From NCBI GenBank assembly GCA_033763835.1, contig JANRJS010000028.1, positions 77,074 through 141,073 on the forward strand: a stretch of DNA of 64,000 bases. Direction: 5' to 3'. The position numbers and the translations under genes were made by a program. The notes under the pieces were generated by a model. It worked only from the letters and a program-made list of their open reading frames with translations, had not been told where the DNA came from and did no database searches. This stretch comes from JAPKYZ01 sp033763835 (GTDB lineage Bacteria; Acidobacteriota; Terriglobia; Bryobacterales; Bryobacteraceae). Of the stretch, positions 53,648-62,938 are shown one piece after another (positions within the stretch are counted from its first letter, which is position 1; each line of letters begins with the position of its first letter).

Positions 53648-54994
53648 ATGTTCCTAACGAAGAAGGCGATTTCCCGGCGGGAGGCGCTGAGAAGCGCACA
53701 AGCGGCTTTGGCGCTCCCCCTCCTCGACGCGATGATTCCGGCCGCGACGGCCTGGGCCGCGACGCCCGCCAAGCCGGTGCGCCGGATCGGATTCGTGTTC
53801 ATCCCGATGGGTTGCGATCAAGACCGTTGGGCGCCGCGCGAAGAGGGCAGGTTAGACGAGCTTTCTCCGATTCTCGATCCGCTCAAGCCGGTGAAGGATC
53901 ACGTTACCGTCATCACGAATTTGCGATTGCAGAATGCCTATCCCGGCACGCACGACACGTCCAACTCGGCCTTCCTCAGTGCGGCGACCGCCAAACACAC
54001 CGAGAGCTCCGATTATTTTTCGGGGATCACCGTCGATCAGATCGCGGCTAAGGAGATGGGCCGCGACACCCAGGTCGACTCGCTCCAACTGGCTATGGAC
54101 CTGAATCCGGTAGCGGGCGTGTGTAACAACGGCTATTCCTGCGTTTATCAGAATTGCCTCTCTTGGTCTTCGCCGACGACGCCGCTTCCGTCCGAGGCGC
54201 ATCCGCGCGTCGTTTTCGAGCGCCTGTTCGGCGAAGGCGGCAATGCGGACGCTCGCCGCGCCGCGTTACGAAACCGGTCGAGCCTGCTCGATTCGTTCAC
54301 GAAGGAAATCGCGAGATTCAAGCTGCGCGTCGGAGCGCCGGATCGCGCCCGCCTCGACGGATACCTGGAAAGCGTGCGTCAGGTGGAGCGTGAAATTCAG
54401 CGCGGCGAACAAGCCGTAGCGGAAAACAAAACGCCCGATCTCGAGCGGCCGGTAGGCGTGCCCGTTGCGTTCGCCGATCACGCGAAGGTCATGTTCGACC
54501 TGCAAATCCTGGCATTCCAGGCGGACATTACGCGCGTCATCGCCTTTCAATTTACGCGGGAACAGAGCAACCGTACGTATCCCGAAATCGGCGTGCGGGA
54601 TCCGCACCATCCCACCAGCCATCACGGTAACGATCCGTATAAGGTCGCCCAGATCGCCAAGATCAACACCTATCACGTCTCGCTGTTTTCGGAATTCCTC
54701 CAGCGCATGAAGGCCACTCCCGACGGTAACGGCTCGCTGCTCGATCACTCGATCTACTTATACGGAAGCGGCATGGGCAATCCTAGCCTTCACGATCACG
54801 AGAATCTGCCGATCCTGGTGGCCGGCGGCTCCGCAACCGGACTCAAGGGCGGGCGGCACATACGGTACCGGAAGCCGGCGAATCTTGCCAATTTACACCT
54901 CACGCTGATGGAACGCGTCGGCGTTCGGATGGATTCCTTCGCGGATAGTACCGGAAAAGTCGAAGATCTTTTCGAGCGAATCGACATTGGCTAA
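53648..54994 (+). CDS. DUF1552 domain-containing protein
   Basis: A 448-residue exported protein with a twin-arginine-like leader (KKAISRREALRSAQAALALP). The DUF1552 hallmark regions include RRIGFVFIPMGCDQDRW, SSDYFSGITVDQIAAKEMG, and HPTSHHGNDPYKVAQIAKIN (a cluster of His and Asp typical of a metal site). The C-terminal LLDHSIYLYGSGMGNPSLHDH resembles DUF1501/sulfatase-fold proteins. It follows DUF1592 by 13 bases. The pair is the Acidobacteria/Planctomycetes counterpart of the DUF1549/DUF1501 pair at 38.9-42.2 kb. Enzymatic role unknown. Confidence 0.92.
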   Translation: MFLTKKAISRREALRSAQAALALPLLDAMIPAATAWAATPAKPVRRIGFVFIPMGCDQDRWAPREEGRLDELSPILDPLKPVKDHVTVITNLRLQNAYPGTHDTSNSAFLSAATAKHTESSDYFSGITVDQIAAKEMGRDTQVDSLQLAMDLNPVAGVCNNGYSCVYQNCLSWSSPTTPLPSEAHPRVVFERLFGEGGNADARRAALRNRSSLLDSFTKEIARFKLRVGAPDRARLDGYLESVRQVEREIQRGEQAVAENKTPDLERPVGVPVAFADHAKVMFDLQILAFQADITRVIAFQFTREQSNRTYPEIGVRDPHHPTSHHGNDPYKVAQIAKINTYHVSLFSEFLQRMKATPDGNGSLLDHSIYLYGSGMGNPSLHDHENLPILVAGGSATGLKGGRHIRYRKPANLANLHLTLMERVGVRMDSFADSTGKVEDLFERIDIG

Positions 54995-55004
54995 AGGACG
55001 CGTT

Positions 55005-56516
55005 ATGCAATGGGGACAAATCACCGGACTCATTCTGTTGGCGACCGGGTTCGCTTCGGCCGCCGTCTTGTCGCCGCTTGCCGATGCCGCCGAGCGGCGC
55101 GACATAGACGCCCTTCGCAAACTTCTTACCAAGAGCGCCGACGTAAACGCCGCTCAGGTGGATGGGACCACCGCTCTGCACTGGGCCGCGTATCACGATG
55201 AAACTGAAACGGTCGAACTGCTGCTCAAAGCGGGCGCGAAGGTGAACGCCGTCAATCGTTATGGCGTGCCGCCGCTCGCGCTGGCATGCACGAACGGCAA
55301 CGCCGCCGTCGTGAAGTCGCTGCTCGCGGCGGGAGCCGATGCGAACGCGACGCTGAAGGGCGGCGAATCCATGCTTATGCTAGCGGCGCGCTCCGGCAAT
55401 GTCGAAGCGGTGAAGGCGTTGCTGGCGCGCGACGCGCGGCCCGAAGCGCGCGAACGGCGCGGCCAAACGGCTCTGATGTGGGCGGCGGCGGAGGGGCATA
55501 CGGGCGTCGTTCGAGCTCTGATCGCCGCGGGAGCCGATGTCAAAGCGACGCTCGATTCGGGCTTTCAGCCGTTCTTCTTCGCGGTGCGCGGCGGCCACCT
55601 CGACACCGTGCGAGCCTTTCTCGAAGCGGGAGCCGACGTGAACGCGATGATGCAGCGCGTCGAGCGTCCGGGCGTGCGCCAACGAGGACCAAAAGGCCCC
55701 GGCGCCCACGCCTTAGCGCTCGCGATCCAAAACGGCCACTACGAGCTGGCGATCGCGCTCGTGGACGCGGGCGCCGATCCAAACGATCTGCGGACCGGAT
55801 TCACACCCCTCCACACGATCGTCATGGTGCGGAGGCCGGATTCGAGCGACACCAGCGATCCCGCCGCCCCGGATGGGGCCGGACGCCTGTCGAGCGCCGA
55901 TTTCGTCCGCGAGATCGTGAAACGGGGCGCGAACGTAAATCTGCGTCTACCGAAGGACGCGCCCAAACAGCCGAATACCTGGTCCGCCGTCGGGTCCCCG
56001 GGGGCGACTCCATTTCTGTTTGCGGCCGATCGCGGCGACTTGGCTTTGATGCGGCTGTTCCTGAAGTTAGGCGCCGATCCGCTGATCGCGAACTTCGACG
56101 GAACTACTCCTCTGATGGCGGCGGCCGGCGTCGGAACGAACGAACCGCAGGAGGAGGCGGGCGACGAAAGCGAAGCGCTGGAGGCGGTGAAAATGCTGCT
56201 CGATCTAGGCGCGGACGTCAATACCGTGGACAAGAACGGCGATACGGCGATGCACGGCGCGGCGTTTAATATTAGCCCACGCGTCGTCAAACTGCTGGCC
56301 GAACGAGGCGCCGATCCGCAAATTTGGAAACACCCAAACAAAGCGGGAGGAACACCGCTCTTCATCGCCGAGGGCTACATTAGCCGTCTTCCGCGCCCCG
56401 ATACCCCGACGATCGAAGCCATCACCGCTCTCATGCGCGCGGCGAACCTTTCAACCGAAGGCGAGCGGCCGAAGATCGTCGACAGCTATCAGAAGCCCGC
56501 GACGCCAAATCGGTAA
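55005..56516 (+). CDS. Secreted ankyrin-repeat protein
   Basis: A 503-residue protein with a signal peptide (ITGLILLATGFASAAVL) followed by about ten ankyrin repeats, e.g. GTTALHWAAYHDETETVELL, GQTALMWAAAEGHTGVVRAL and GFTPLHTIVMV. The last repeat reaches about residue 450. Ankyrin repeats bind other proteins. The start at 55005 has AAGGA upstream. Secreted ankyrin genes often sit with DUF1592 and DUF1552 genes, so a scaffold or regulatory role is plausible. Binding partner unknown. Confidence 0.9.
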   Translation: MQWGQITGLILLATGFASAAVLSPLADAAERRDIDALRKLLTKSADVNAAQVDGTTALHWAAYHDETETVELLLKAGAKVNAVNRYGVPPLALACTNGNAAVVKSLLAAGADANATLKGGESMLMLAARSGNVEAVKALLARDARPEARERRGQTALMWAAAEGHTGVVRALIAAGADVKATLDSGFQPFFFAVRGGHLDTVRAFLEAGADVNAMMQRVERPGVRQRGPKGPGAHALALAIQNGHYELAIALVDAGADPNDLRTGFTPLHTIVMVRRPDSSDTSDPAAPDGAGRLSSADFVREIVKRGANVNLRLPKDAPKQPNTWSAVGSPGATPFLFAADRGDLALMRLFLKLGADPLIANFDGTTPLMAAAGVGTNEPQEEAGDESEALEAVKMLLDLGADVNTVDKNGDTAMHGAAFNISPRVVKLLAERGADPQIWKHPNKAGGTPLFIAEGYISRLPRPDTPTIEAITALMRAANLSTEGERPKIVDSYQKPATPNR

Positions 56517-56554
56517 AGCGATGTTCCGAGTGGGTCTGTAAAGGAGTAAAGAGG

Positions 56555-58324
56555 ATGAGTCGAGCTACTCGCTCTCACGGGTGTTACCCGCTGCTGCTGG
56601 CAGGATGTCTGACGTCCTTAAGTCCAAGCGCGGCTTTGCCGCAGGCGAACACCGCCACCCTTCATGGAAGCGTTACGGATCCTTCTGGAGCCTCTATCGC
56701 CAATGCGAAAGTCACTCTAACGAATGAAAGTACGCGCGCTGCAATGACGCAAGAGTCCGGGAGCGGGGGCGAATATGTGTTCCCCTTTGTGCCGCCCGCG
56801 TCCTACGCCTTGCGGATCGAGGCCGCTGGGTTCAAGACGCTCAGTGTCGCGAACATTGTCCTCTCGGCCGGTCAACAGGCGAGGCTGACGAATTCGCTCG
56901 AACTCGGACAGGTTACCGACCGAGTCGAAGTCGAGGCGTCCGGGGCCATCGTGAACACCGTATCGGCCGAGCAGTTGAAGACCTACCAACCGGGAGAAAT
57001 CAAGGAACTGCCGCTGCAGAACCGGAATTTCACGCGCATTCTCATACTCACCACCGGCGCGGTGCCCAGTACCGGAAGTTCCACTGGCGTAAACATGAAC
57101 GGCGTGGGAACGAACGGTACGCAGTGGTCGCTCGACGGGACGAACGCCAGCGGAAACACGGGCGCGAACAGCCCGGGCGTTTATCAAGCGCCGAATCTCG
57201 TCGATATTATGAGCATCGAAGGGATCCAGGAAGTGAGCGCCGTAAAGGGCGTAATTCCGGCGGAGTATGAAAACGCCATCGGAGGCCAGGTAAATCTGAT
57301 CTCGAAGTCCGGCTCCAATGAGTGGCACGGGAGTCTGTTCCAGAATCATCGAAACCGGGCTCTCAATGCGAGGCTTCAAACGTTAGCCACGAAACCGGCC
57401 TTGACCTTCAATCAGTTCGGTGGATCTATCGGCGGTCCCGTTAAGAGGGACAAGATTTTCCTTTTCGCCGATTACGAGGGCTATCGCGAACGGGAAGGGG
57501 CGTTTGTCCAGGGCAATGTCCCGACCGATAGTTTGCGCGCTCAACTGTTGGCCGCCGTGCCCGCCTACAAGATGACTCTCGACGCCTATCCGTCTCCGAA
57601 TCAGCCCGTCGCGCCCAACGCCACGGTTGGACTTTATAGCGCCGCCCGCGCGGGGCAGCGCGACGACGATCACGTCGATGCCAAGGCCGACATCCTTTTT
57701 ACTTCGAACAACCGCCTTGCCGTGACGTTCAATCATGGCACTCCGATTCGGCTGGTTCCGTCGATTTACATCGGCAACGACCGCACTTGGGATAACAGCC
57801 TCAACCGGTTCAGTGTCAGCCATACCGCTACTACGGCGCGGTTCGTGTCCGAGACCCGGTTTGGAGTCACCAGGGCGACCCAGGTGCGCGGCGACGATTT
57901 CTTTAACGCCAAAGATCCCAATAACTCACAGGAAGAGTTCACCGGTGCGCGCAGCATCCCTCGATTCGCAACCGGATTCGGAATTGGCGGCCCGACGGCG
58001 GAAGCCAATAAGTCCGGAGGTCCGCTCTATACCATCTCCCAGAAGTTCGCGCGGTCCATCGGCAAGCACTTCATCAAGTTCGGCGGCAACTACAATTACC
58101 TAACCGGCACGAGAAACAATCCGGAGAACCCCTCGTTCTTCTACCCCACGATCGATTCCATGCTGAGAAACGCCCCCAGCTTAACAACCATGATCATCGG
58201 GAATGGAGATTTTTCCACGCGGACTTTTGGGTTCGGCGGTTTCTTCCAGGACGATTTTCGGATCACGCCGAAGCTGACATTAAATCTCGGCCTGCGTTAC
58301 GACTTCTACTCCAACTTCCGCTAG
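56555..58324 (+). CDS. Oar-like TonB-dependent receptor, N-terminal part before a premature TAG
   Basis: A 589-residue N-terminal portion. The signal peptide (PLLLAGCLTSLSPSAAL) and CarboxypepD_reg-like domain (GSVTDPSGASIANAKVTLTN) are followed by the plug (ELPLQNRNFTRILILTTG, EYENAIGGQVNLISKSG) and the first half of the barrel. It ends LRYDFYSNFR then TAG at 58322-58324. The reading frame continues in the same phase after the stop, and the sequence still aligns with the receptor at 47.0 kb. A single nonsense mutation is the simplest explanation. Alone, this part would lack most of the barrel. Confidence 0.88.
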   Translation: MSRATRSHGCYPLLLAGCLTSLSPSAALPQANTATLHGSVTDPSGASIANAKVTLTNESTRAAMTQESGSGGEYVFPFVPPASYALRIEAAGFKTLSVANIVLSAGQQARLTNSLELGQVTDRVEVEASGAIVNTVSAEQLKTYQPGEIKELPLQNRNFTRILILTTGAVPSTGSSTGVNMNGVGTNGTQWSLDGTNASGNTGANSPGVYQAPNLVDIMSIEGIQEVSAVKGVIPAEYENAIGGQVNLISKSGSNEWHGSLFQNHRNRALNARLQTLATKPALTFNQFGGSIGGPVKRDKIFLFADYEGYREREGAFVQGNVPTDSLRAQLLAAVPAYKMTLDAYPSPNQPVAPNATVGLYSAARAGQRDDDHVDAKADILFTSNNRLAVTFNHGTPIRLVPSIYIGNDRTWDNSLNRFSVSHTATTARFVSETRFGVTRATQVRGDDFFNAKDPNNSQEEFTGARSIPRFATGFGIGGPTAEANKSGGPLYTISQKFARSIGKHFIKFGGNYNYLTGTRNNPENPSFFYPTIDSMLRNAPSLTTMIIGNGDFSTRTFGFGGFFQDDFRITPKLTLNLGLRYDFYSNFR

Positions 58325-59665
58325 GTCGGAAAACAAGGAACCGCGTCCGCGAGTATCTACAACCCCTCTTTTCTCACCATGGACGGCTCCTTTAGAGTTG
58401 GACCCTTCTCGCCAGTGGATAAGCCCTTTAACCACGATGCTTTGAACCTTGGGCCAAGGTTCGGGTTCGCTTACAATCCGGATGGAGCGGGCAAGACCGC
58501 GATTCGCGGCGGCTTCGGAATGATGTTCACGCCCAACACGGCGGAAGTAGGCTGGTTTGCCACTTCCATTAGTCCGAACATCCCATCGCGCCAGGAACTA
58601 GGTCCCGCAAACATATCCCGTTTCGGAGTCAAGTTCCCCCTCTACAACACGGATTTTCTCCGGTATGTCCAGCAATTGGGTCAGGAAGCTGGTTCGACAC
58701 CGAGTAACGTCTTCCAGATCTTCAATCAAGATATGCGGGCGCCTTACACAATGCAGTTCAGCTTCGACGTTCAGCGGCAATTGACGCGTAGCCTCGTACT
58801 CAATACGGGATTCGTGGGGACGCGGGGCGTTCACTTGACCCTGTTCCGGGCCGCTAACCGCGTCGATCGCATTACGGGGTTACGTCCGAATCCGAATCTG
58901 TCCCAACCGATCTATAGCGATAACTCGCAGACACTCAGCTACTACTCTTGGCAGACTTCGCTCAAAAAGCGGTTTTCGAATCGATTTAGCGTCGATGTGG
59001 GTTACACGTGGTCGAAAAGCTTAGGTAATGCCGCCGGAGACTTTGGCGCTTGGTTTACCGGCGAGAACAGCAACACTCTCAATCAGGAGTTTTTCGATCT
59101 CCGCTCCGATTATGGGCCTACTGCCTATGATCTGAAACACTTCTTCACCGGCGCCTGGGTCTACGAAGTCCCTGAACTTCCGCGTCTGCAAAATGGAATC
59201 GGGCGTACTGTGTTCGGAGGTTGGCAGATATCGGGGATTTTGCGCGCCAATAGCGGCCTGCCGGTAACAATTACGCAGAGTTCTTCTATACCCGGTCAGC
59301 GTGGAGAGTTTGTCGGAGGCGGGCCGGTTCAGTTCGACAACTATCGCGAAACCCTTCAATATCTAAATCCCGCCGTCTTTTCGCTGATTCCCGTGTCAAG
59401 CGCCTCGGGTGCGCCTATCCGCCCAGGCAACGTCGGCCGAGGCTCCATCCGGGAGCCAGGATTGTGGAATCTCGACTTTACGGTTTCGAAAGCGATCCGC
59501 ATTCGCGAAGCCGCAAGGTTGCAAATTCGCGCGGACCTGTTCAACTCGCTGAACCACACCAATCTTTCCGGTCTACGCACCAGCCGCAACGATGCTTTTT
59601 TTGGCCGCCTCCTGGGCACTCGGGGCTCCCGGCAGATCCAGTTGGGCGGTGTATTGAATTTCTGA
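58325..59665 (+). pseudogene. C-terminal remainder of the interrupted TonB-dependent receptor
   Basis: Directly downstream of the TAG and in the same frame, codons read VGKQGTASASIYNPSFL and on to DALNLGPRFGFAYNP, which matches the paralogue at 48.9 kb. The segment holds the second half of the barrel, including SRTGFVGT-like strands (NTGFVGTRGVHLTLF), and ends QIQLGGVLNF. An internal ATG at 58379 could start a 428-residue product, but it has no signal peptide and could not reach the outer membrane. Together the two parts would make a 1036-residue receptor. Confidence 0.85.
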
Positions 59666-60301
59666 ATCGCCGTCCCGACCGGTGCTCTCGATTCTTGCGA
59701 TCCCGCGCTCGCCCGAGTCATCGGTCCGGCGAATCTACGCGATCCAGGTCAATGGCGCGGATGAGAGTCGGTAAGAGTTCACCCCTCGTTTCCGCTACCA
59801 TTAAGCTCCCATTTGCGCCACTCGAAATATTTCAGGCTCGCAGGCCGCTCTTGGTTGTTAACTTATCGATTTCGGTTGGTGCGGATGAGAGGACTTGAAC
59901 CTCCACTCCCTTGCGAGAACTAGAACCTGAATCAGAAAAACCTAGTTAGCGCGAGTTTGGCGGCGGTGCCTCTTGATCCTTAAGTTGTTGATCTAGCGTG
60001 GGATGTCCGCGTGTTCACTCCTCCTGCGATTCGCTTAGTTTCGGGCAGTTTTGCGCACTTGTCACACTTTTGTCACACCAAGCTGGGGTGAACGTGAGGC
60101 ACCGCCTTCCGGCCACCCACTACCGGGATTGCGTTCAAATGGTGTCGATCGGAATCGCCACATGCGGCCCATTTTAATCGCTATTTCGCGTGGCGCCTAA
60201 CGACCCTGCGACGGAACGCGTAGGGAGTTTCGGAATGCAATTTGACACCCCGGTCCGGCCGGTCTCGAAGTTGATACGTCAAACCTGATTGATGCGCGCT
60301 C
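59666..60301. other. 636-base gap without an intact gene
   Basis: No supported coding sequence. It holds a 57-base fragment of a tRNA-Leu gene at 59877-59933. A TGTCACAC word occurs twice (60059-60066 and 60071-60078). A short minus-strand open frame ends at 60015 and reads WCDKSVTSAQNCP in part, which resembles tails of tyrosine-type integrases but is too short to call. An imperfect long inverted repeat lies near 59668-59738. The whole gap looks like decayed mobile-element or attachment-site DNA. Confidence 0.55.
59877..59933 (-). other. 3' fragment of tRNA-Leu(CAG), probable attachment site
   Basis: On the minus strand the sequence runs from the anticodon loop TTCAGGT (59931-59925) through the stem TCTAG, a variable arm, the T arm with GTTCAAGTC, and the acceptor end CATCCGCACCA, with CCA encoded at 59879-59877. 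The anticodon reads CAG. The 5' half (acceptor, D arm and the 5' anticodon stem) is missing: the next bases do not pair with the 3' stem. This is therefore not a functional tRNA, and it matches the 3' segment that integrases commonly duplicate when they insert into tRNA genes. Confidence 0.75.
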
Positions 60302-61449
60302 CTACCAGAGCCTAACCTTCTCACCAACAATGGACGCGGGACTTGGGCGCAGCGGGTCGAGTCGGTCTGCCTGGGCAAGCGCCCAATCGACCCATTCCTG
60401 ATCAACCGGCTGTTGACCCTGTTCGGCCGATTTGATGCGCGCTGTGACGTACGACCGGAGTTGTTCACTCTGAACCCAACGGTGAACCTCCTCGTGGAGG
60501 CGCTTGATTCGCTCTTCCTCCTTTTGGATTGCCACAATCTTCTGATGACGAGTCCTCTCACGTTCACGCTCCTCTTCCGCCCGGCGTTTCCGCTCTTCCC
60601 GAATCTCAGCCTTCCTCTCCGCAACTCGGGCGAAGCCGAACACAATGTCGTTCAAGCAATCTTCGATCTTCCGTCGTTTGCCGTTACGCCAGACAAGCGG
60701 AACGCCATAAACATCCTAGTCTAGGATGGAAAACGTCAAGTCGCCCGTGGGTGTGTATGTGTACTCGTGAGTCCAGTAGCGGTATGGGTTCTGCTTTCGC
60801 TCGCGAAGCTCGGCGGGGCTCAACTCCTTATCCCGGCGCGCGACCTTTTCCTTCAGACCGAAAACCAACCGCTCGCCGTTTACAAAGGCGACCGAAGCAT
60901 TGTGTGAATCGGCGTCTACACTGATTCTGTGCCCCGCTCGACTAATCCGCGAACCACAGCTTCCATGACCTTCGCTGCTCGCTCCAACTGTTGTGCCGTT
61001 ATGGTGACATCGAGGCATGCAGCCCGGGGCTGCAGATAGCCCTCTTGGTTGGCCTTCCCTCGTTGCAAAGCGGACAGGGTCTTCTTTACAAGAGGATGGA
61101 GATTCTCGCCTAGTTCGTTGGGCAAGGCGATCCGGCGCTCTGCCGTGGCCTCAAGTTGGGCTAAAGCCTCAAGGGACGCGGACATCTTCGCGGCCGGCTC
61201 GCGTTCGTAGATCACGCTCACCGCTCTAGGCACCGTATCCATCGCTGGCAACGGAATCCTATGAACTTTGAGTCCCAACTCCTTGCGGCGCCAGTAACCG
61301 CGCTCGGGCTTGGGGATGTTCAACTGGCGGCACACCTTGCCTAGCCCGACATCGGAGATGCCATACTCTTTCGCTACTTGGATTGCAGGTTTCTCCCAGA
61401 TCTCGTCGTAAAGCTTGTTCCGGTCCCATTGGATTTCCTTAGCGGCCAT
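60302..61449 (-). pseudogene. Broken gene for a DNA-binding-like protein with a coiled-coil tail
   Basis: Three fragments in one order reconstruct a protein of about 382 residues. The first (61449-60916) starts MAAKEIQWDRNKLYDEIWEK and has a helix-turn-helix-like VAKEYGISDVGLGKVCRQL and IPKPERGYW. A shift at the run of four C (60932-60935, four G on the gene strand) changes frame; the second part continues HRISVDADSHNASVAFVNGE and ends SILD then TAG (60716-60718). In the same frame the text goes on DVYGVPLVWRNGKRRKIEDC and into a charged coiled coil (ERKAEIREERKRRAEEERER) and a C-terminal EWVDWALAQADRLDPL. Known relatives are unbroken proteins with this layout, of unknown function. Loss of function is likely. 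Confidence 0.75.
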
Positions 61450-61573
61450 GGAGCTATTGTGTGCCGAGGCGGCGCGAAAGACGGGCCGCGCAAGTCCAAC
61501 CGCCATGGCGCCATAGCCTCTTCACCAGTTCAATTTCCGGCTGCTAGCCGTTGTACCCAACCAGAACTGCGGT

Positions 61574-62938
61574 TTAGCGGGGATTCAAGTCAAGCTCCGT
61601 CATCTTCTGGTAAAGCAGTCTGCGTTGAATGCCAAGAATGCGAGCTGCTTCCGTCTTGTTTCCACCGGCGTCCCGCAATGCCGCTCGGATCAGTTCCGTT
61701 TCCACGCGCTTCAGCACCAGCCAATAACCATCGCGGTAAGGCACGCGCTCTTCCCATGATCCGTTGCCAATGGATGAGGAGACAGAGGGGAACTCGACAA
61801 CATCGGGCGTCACAACGCCCCCCGGAGCGAGGACTACCGCGCGGGTGATGACGTTTTCGAGTTCGCGGACATTGCCGGGCCAGCCGTGGGCCAAGATCTT
61901 GTCGAGCGCGTCTTGCCGAATGGAGACTGGCTTCTCCGAGCGGCCGAGGAATCGTTGGACGAGTAGGGGAATGTCCTCGCGCCGGTTCCGCAACGGCGGT
62001 AACGCGATCGCTACCACATTGAGCCGATAATATAAATCCTCACGAAAGCGGCCTTCGGCCACGGCTGTGCTAAGGTCGAGAGCTGTCGCCGCGACCAGGC
62101 GGAAGTCCACGGCAATTGGACCTTGCCCCCCGAGTCTTTCGATGGTCCGTTCCTGAATCGCGCGCAGCAGCTTGGCTTGGAGGGTGAGCGGAAGGTCCCC
62201 CACTTCGTCGAGAAACAAGGTTCCGCCCTGGGCCTGTTCGAAACGTCCGATCCGCCGTGAAATTGCATTCGTGAATGCCCCCTTCTCATACCCGAATAGT
62301 TCCGCTTCGAGCAGTTCAGTTGGGATCGCCGCGCAATTCACTTTGATCAAGGGGCGCGTCCGGCGCCCGCTGAATTCGTGGAGGGCATTGGCGACGAGTT
62401 CTTTCCCGGTGCCGGATTCTCCGGTGATGAGCACGGTAGCAGCGCTGTCGGCCACTCGGCCAATTGTCTTGTAGACCTCTTGCATGCCCGGCGTATGGCC
62501 CACCATGCCGGGGACGGCGACTTCGGGCAAACCGGCCGGTGTGCGCAAGGAACGAACTTCGATTTCGAGTTGCCGGTACTCAAGCGCCCGGCGGATCAAC
62601 AGCAACAGGTGTTCATCGTGAATAGGCTTCGAGAGATAGTCAAACGCGCCATACTGTGTCGCCCGGATGGCGTTGACACTGGATGTTTCGGCCGTCATGA
62701 TGATGACCGCCGCGTTCGAACTCGCGGCACGCAAGCGCTGCAGCACCGTGATGCCGTCCAAGTCGGGAAGGCGAATATCTAGCAACACGAGGTCCGGCAG
62801 TTCGGAAAGGGCCAGCCGAAGCCCTTCTTCGCCGCAGGAAGCCTCAAGAACTGAGTAGCCTTCGTCTTCCAGAATCAACTTCAGCGCGCGTAACGCAGTT
62901 CGCTCGTCTTCGACGATCAGGATTCGCTTTTTGGTCAT
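61574..62938 (-). CDS. Sigma-54-dependent response regulator (NtrC-type)
   Basis: A 454-residue regulator. The receiver domain has Asp54 as phosphoacceptor (LVLLDIRLPD) and Lys104 (YLSKPIHD). The AAA+ domain follows, with Walker A GESGTGKE (173-180), Walker B LFLDE (241-245), and the loop that normally reads GAFTGA but here reads GAFTNA (220-225). The C-terminal Fis-type helix-turn-helix contains GGNKTEAARILGIQRRLLYQ. It activates sigma-54 promoters on phosphorylation by its partner kinase, whose gene is upstream with a four-base overlap. Regulon unknown. Confidence 0.93.
   Translation of the reverse strand: MTKKRILIVEDERTALRALKLILEDEGYSVLEASCGEEGLRLALSELPDLVLLDIRLPDLDGITVLQRLRAASSNAAVIIMTAETSSVNAIRATQYGAFDYLSKPIHDEHLLLLIRRALEYRQLEIEVRSLRTPAGLPEVAVPGMVGHTPGMQEVYKTIGRVADSAATVLITGESGTGKELVANALHEFSGRRTRPLIKVNCAAIPTELLEAELFGYEKGAFTNAISRRIGRFEQAQGGTLFLDEVGDLPLTLQAKLLRAIQERTIERLGGQGPIAVDFRLVAATALDLSTAVAEGRFREDLYYRLNVVAIALPPLRNRREDIPLLVQRFLGRSEKPVSIRQDALDKILAHGWPGNVRELENVITRAVVLAPGGVVTPDVVEFPSVSSSIGNGSWEERVPYRDGYWLVLKRVETELIRAALRDAGGNKTEAARILGIQRRLLYQKMTELDLNPR

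Noticed and set aside
58322..58324. TAG as a recoded sense codon
   Set aside because: Several intact genes in the window, for example groEL and ppa, end in TAG, so it is a normal stop here.
59877..59960. Intact or intron-containing tRNA-Leu
   Set aside because: The 5' half cannot be found in the next 100 bases: the bases after the anticodon loop do not pair with the 3' stem, and only a chance TAGCGCG word matches.
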